From assembly GCF_010727945.1 (NCBI RefSeq), contig NZ_AP022569.1, positions 4,650,001 to 4,714,000 of the forward strand: DNA of 64,000 nucleotides. The letters are read 5' to 3'. Of the stretch, positions 63,546 to 64,000 are shown in pieces. The position numbers were made by a program, and so were the translations under genes. The notes beneath the pieces are model-generated. The model worked only from the letters and a program-made list of their open reading frames with translations. It did not search any database and had not been told where the DNA came from. The first letter of the stretch is position 1. Each line of letters starts with the position of its first letter. Source of the DNA: Mycobacterium cookii (GTDB lineage Bacteria; Actinomycetota; Actinomycetes; Mycobacteriales; Mycobacteriaceae).

Positions 63546-64000
63546 ATGCCGGCCGATTCCGTCGAGGCCCAGCTCGCTGAACTGGGTGCGGCCCTATTGT
63601 CGCGGGCCGACGAACTGGCCGACACCATGCTGGCGCTGATGCGCAGCGAGGTGGGCTTCCACCGGAGTGTGGCCTTGGTGTCCGACGACGAATTGCGCAC
63701 CACGGTGCGGACCCATCTCGACTTCATCCTCGGGGCCTTCGGGGCGACGACGATCTGTTATGACACCCGAGCGGCGGCGGAGACCGGCCGCAACCGGGCC
63801 GCCGCCGGTGTGCCGCTGGCGGCCGTCATGGACTCCTATCGGATGTGCGCACGGTTTATCTGGGACGAGCTTCGCGCCGAAGCCGCGCGCCGCGACACGG
63901 TGACCGATGCCGGCGTTGTCGGGGCCTCGTCGGCCATGTGGCTGGTGCTCGACGAGTTCACCACAGCGATGGTCACGGGGTATCAGGAAGAGATGGCCCG
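63546..64000 (+). CDS. PucR/RsbRD-type regulator, N-terminal part cut by window edge
   Basis: The first 151 residues from ATG 63546 are visible. They are all-helical: LGAALLSRADELADTMLALM, SVALVSDDELRTTVRTHLDFILGAF and GVPLAAVMDSYRMCARFIWDEL. This resembles the RsbRD N-terminal helical domain found before PucR-type helix-turn-helix regions in actinobacteria. The DNA-binding part would be outside the window. Confidence 0.65.
   Translation, partial: MPADSVEAQLAELGAALLSRADELADTMLALMRSEVGFHRSVALVSDDELRTTVRTHLDFILGAFGATTICYDTRAAAETGRNRAAAGVPLAAVMDSYRMCARFIWDELRAEAARRDTVTDAGVVGASSAMWLVLDEFTTAMVTGYQEEMA

Overview
The window is a high-GC chromosomal segment from a Mycobacterium-type actinobacterium. 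The evidence is the density of recognisable mycobacterial families (MmpS, LpqD, HtdY, a wax-ester synthase/DGAT, the error-prone polymerase DnaE2, MfpA, SapM, SigJ, a PE-PPE hydrolase), mycobacterial SOS boxes, a SAM-IV riboswitch and MIRU-type interspersed repeats. Gene order follows, in reversed orientation, the M. tuberculosis stretch from about Rv3390 to Rv3305 (order recalled from knowledge; no search was run), with several insertions, losses and substitutions. No rRNA, tRNA, transposase, integrase or CRISPR array was seen.

Layout. 1-0.9 kb: a TetR repressor overlapping the start of an mmpS gene (cut by the window edge), with a 25-bp palindrome in front. 0.9-11 kb: lpqD and htdY (divergent), otsB2, a wax-ester synthase, a SnoaL-like protein, dnaE2 behind an SOS box, a PPOX-type protein, a nitroreductase and trmL. 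11.4-18.8 kb: a conservon (sensor ATPase, roadblock, DUF742, small GTPase) running into mfpA, convergent with an FHA-FHA-ABC exporter of the Rv1747 type. 18.8-24.7 kb: an old-yellow-enzyme family oxidoreductase, folD, small membrane and secreted proteins, an intact berberine-bridge-type FAD oxidase, and a 13E12-family HNH protein whose start codon lies inside a perfect SOS box. 24.7-30.7 kb: a methyltransferase, metX and metZ under a SAM-IV riboswitch, divergent from a monomeric isocitrate dehydrogenase. 30.7-34.5 kb: an alpha/beta hydrolase, trpS, a YihY-type membrane protein and aqpZ.

34.5-43.2 kb: a long minus-strand run (MOSC protein, class III aminotransferase, SMP-30-like lactonase, dacB1, sugar transporter, nagA) with a MIRU array embedded between two of its genes. 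Divergent from it is sigJ, an ECF41-type sigma factor whose N-terminus is built from a duplicated MIRU-like unit. sigJ is convergent with its likely partner, a carboxymuconolactone decarboxylase-like gene preceded by a sequence that looks like an ECF41 promoter. 43.2-46.8 kb: a decayed cyclase gene, then the tightly coupled nucleoside salvage operon cdd-deoA-add. 46.8-51.7 kb: an accessory block (mycofactocin-type SDR, SnoaL-like protein, sulfotransferase, uncharacterised 414-aa protein, second SDR) with a three-unit MIRU array that supplies the ribosome binding site and start codon of the SnoaL gene. 51.7-64 kb: an Rv3311-like protein, sapM, a PE-PPE hydrolase, upp, deoD and pmmB, two M20 amidohydrolases, a benzoylformate-decarboxylase-like ThDP enzyme, a quinone oxidoreductase and a truncated PucR/RsbRD-type regulator.

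The main themes are nucleoside and purine salvage (cdd, deoA, add, upp, deoD, pmmB), methionine biosynthesis under riboswitch control, DNA-damage response (two SOS boxes), and interspersed repeats that provide translation signals to neighbouring genes. Starts were chosen by ribosome binding sites, family lengths and overlaps. Family assignments rest on motif reading, not database searches.
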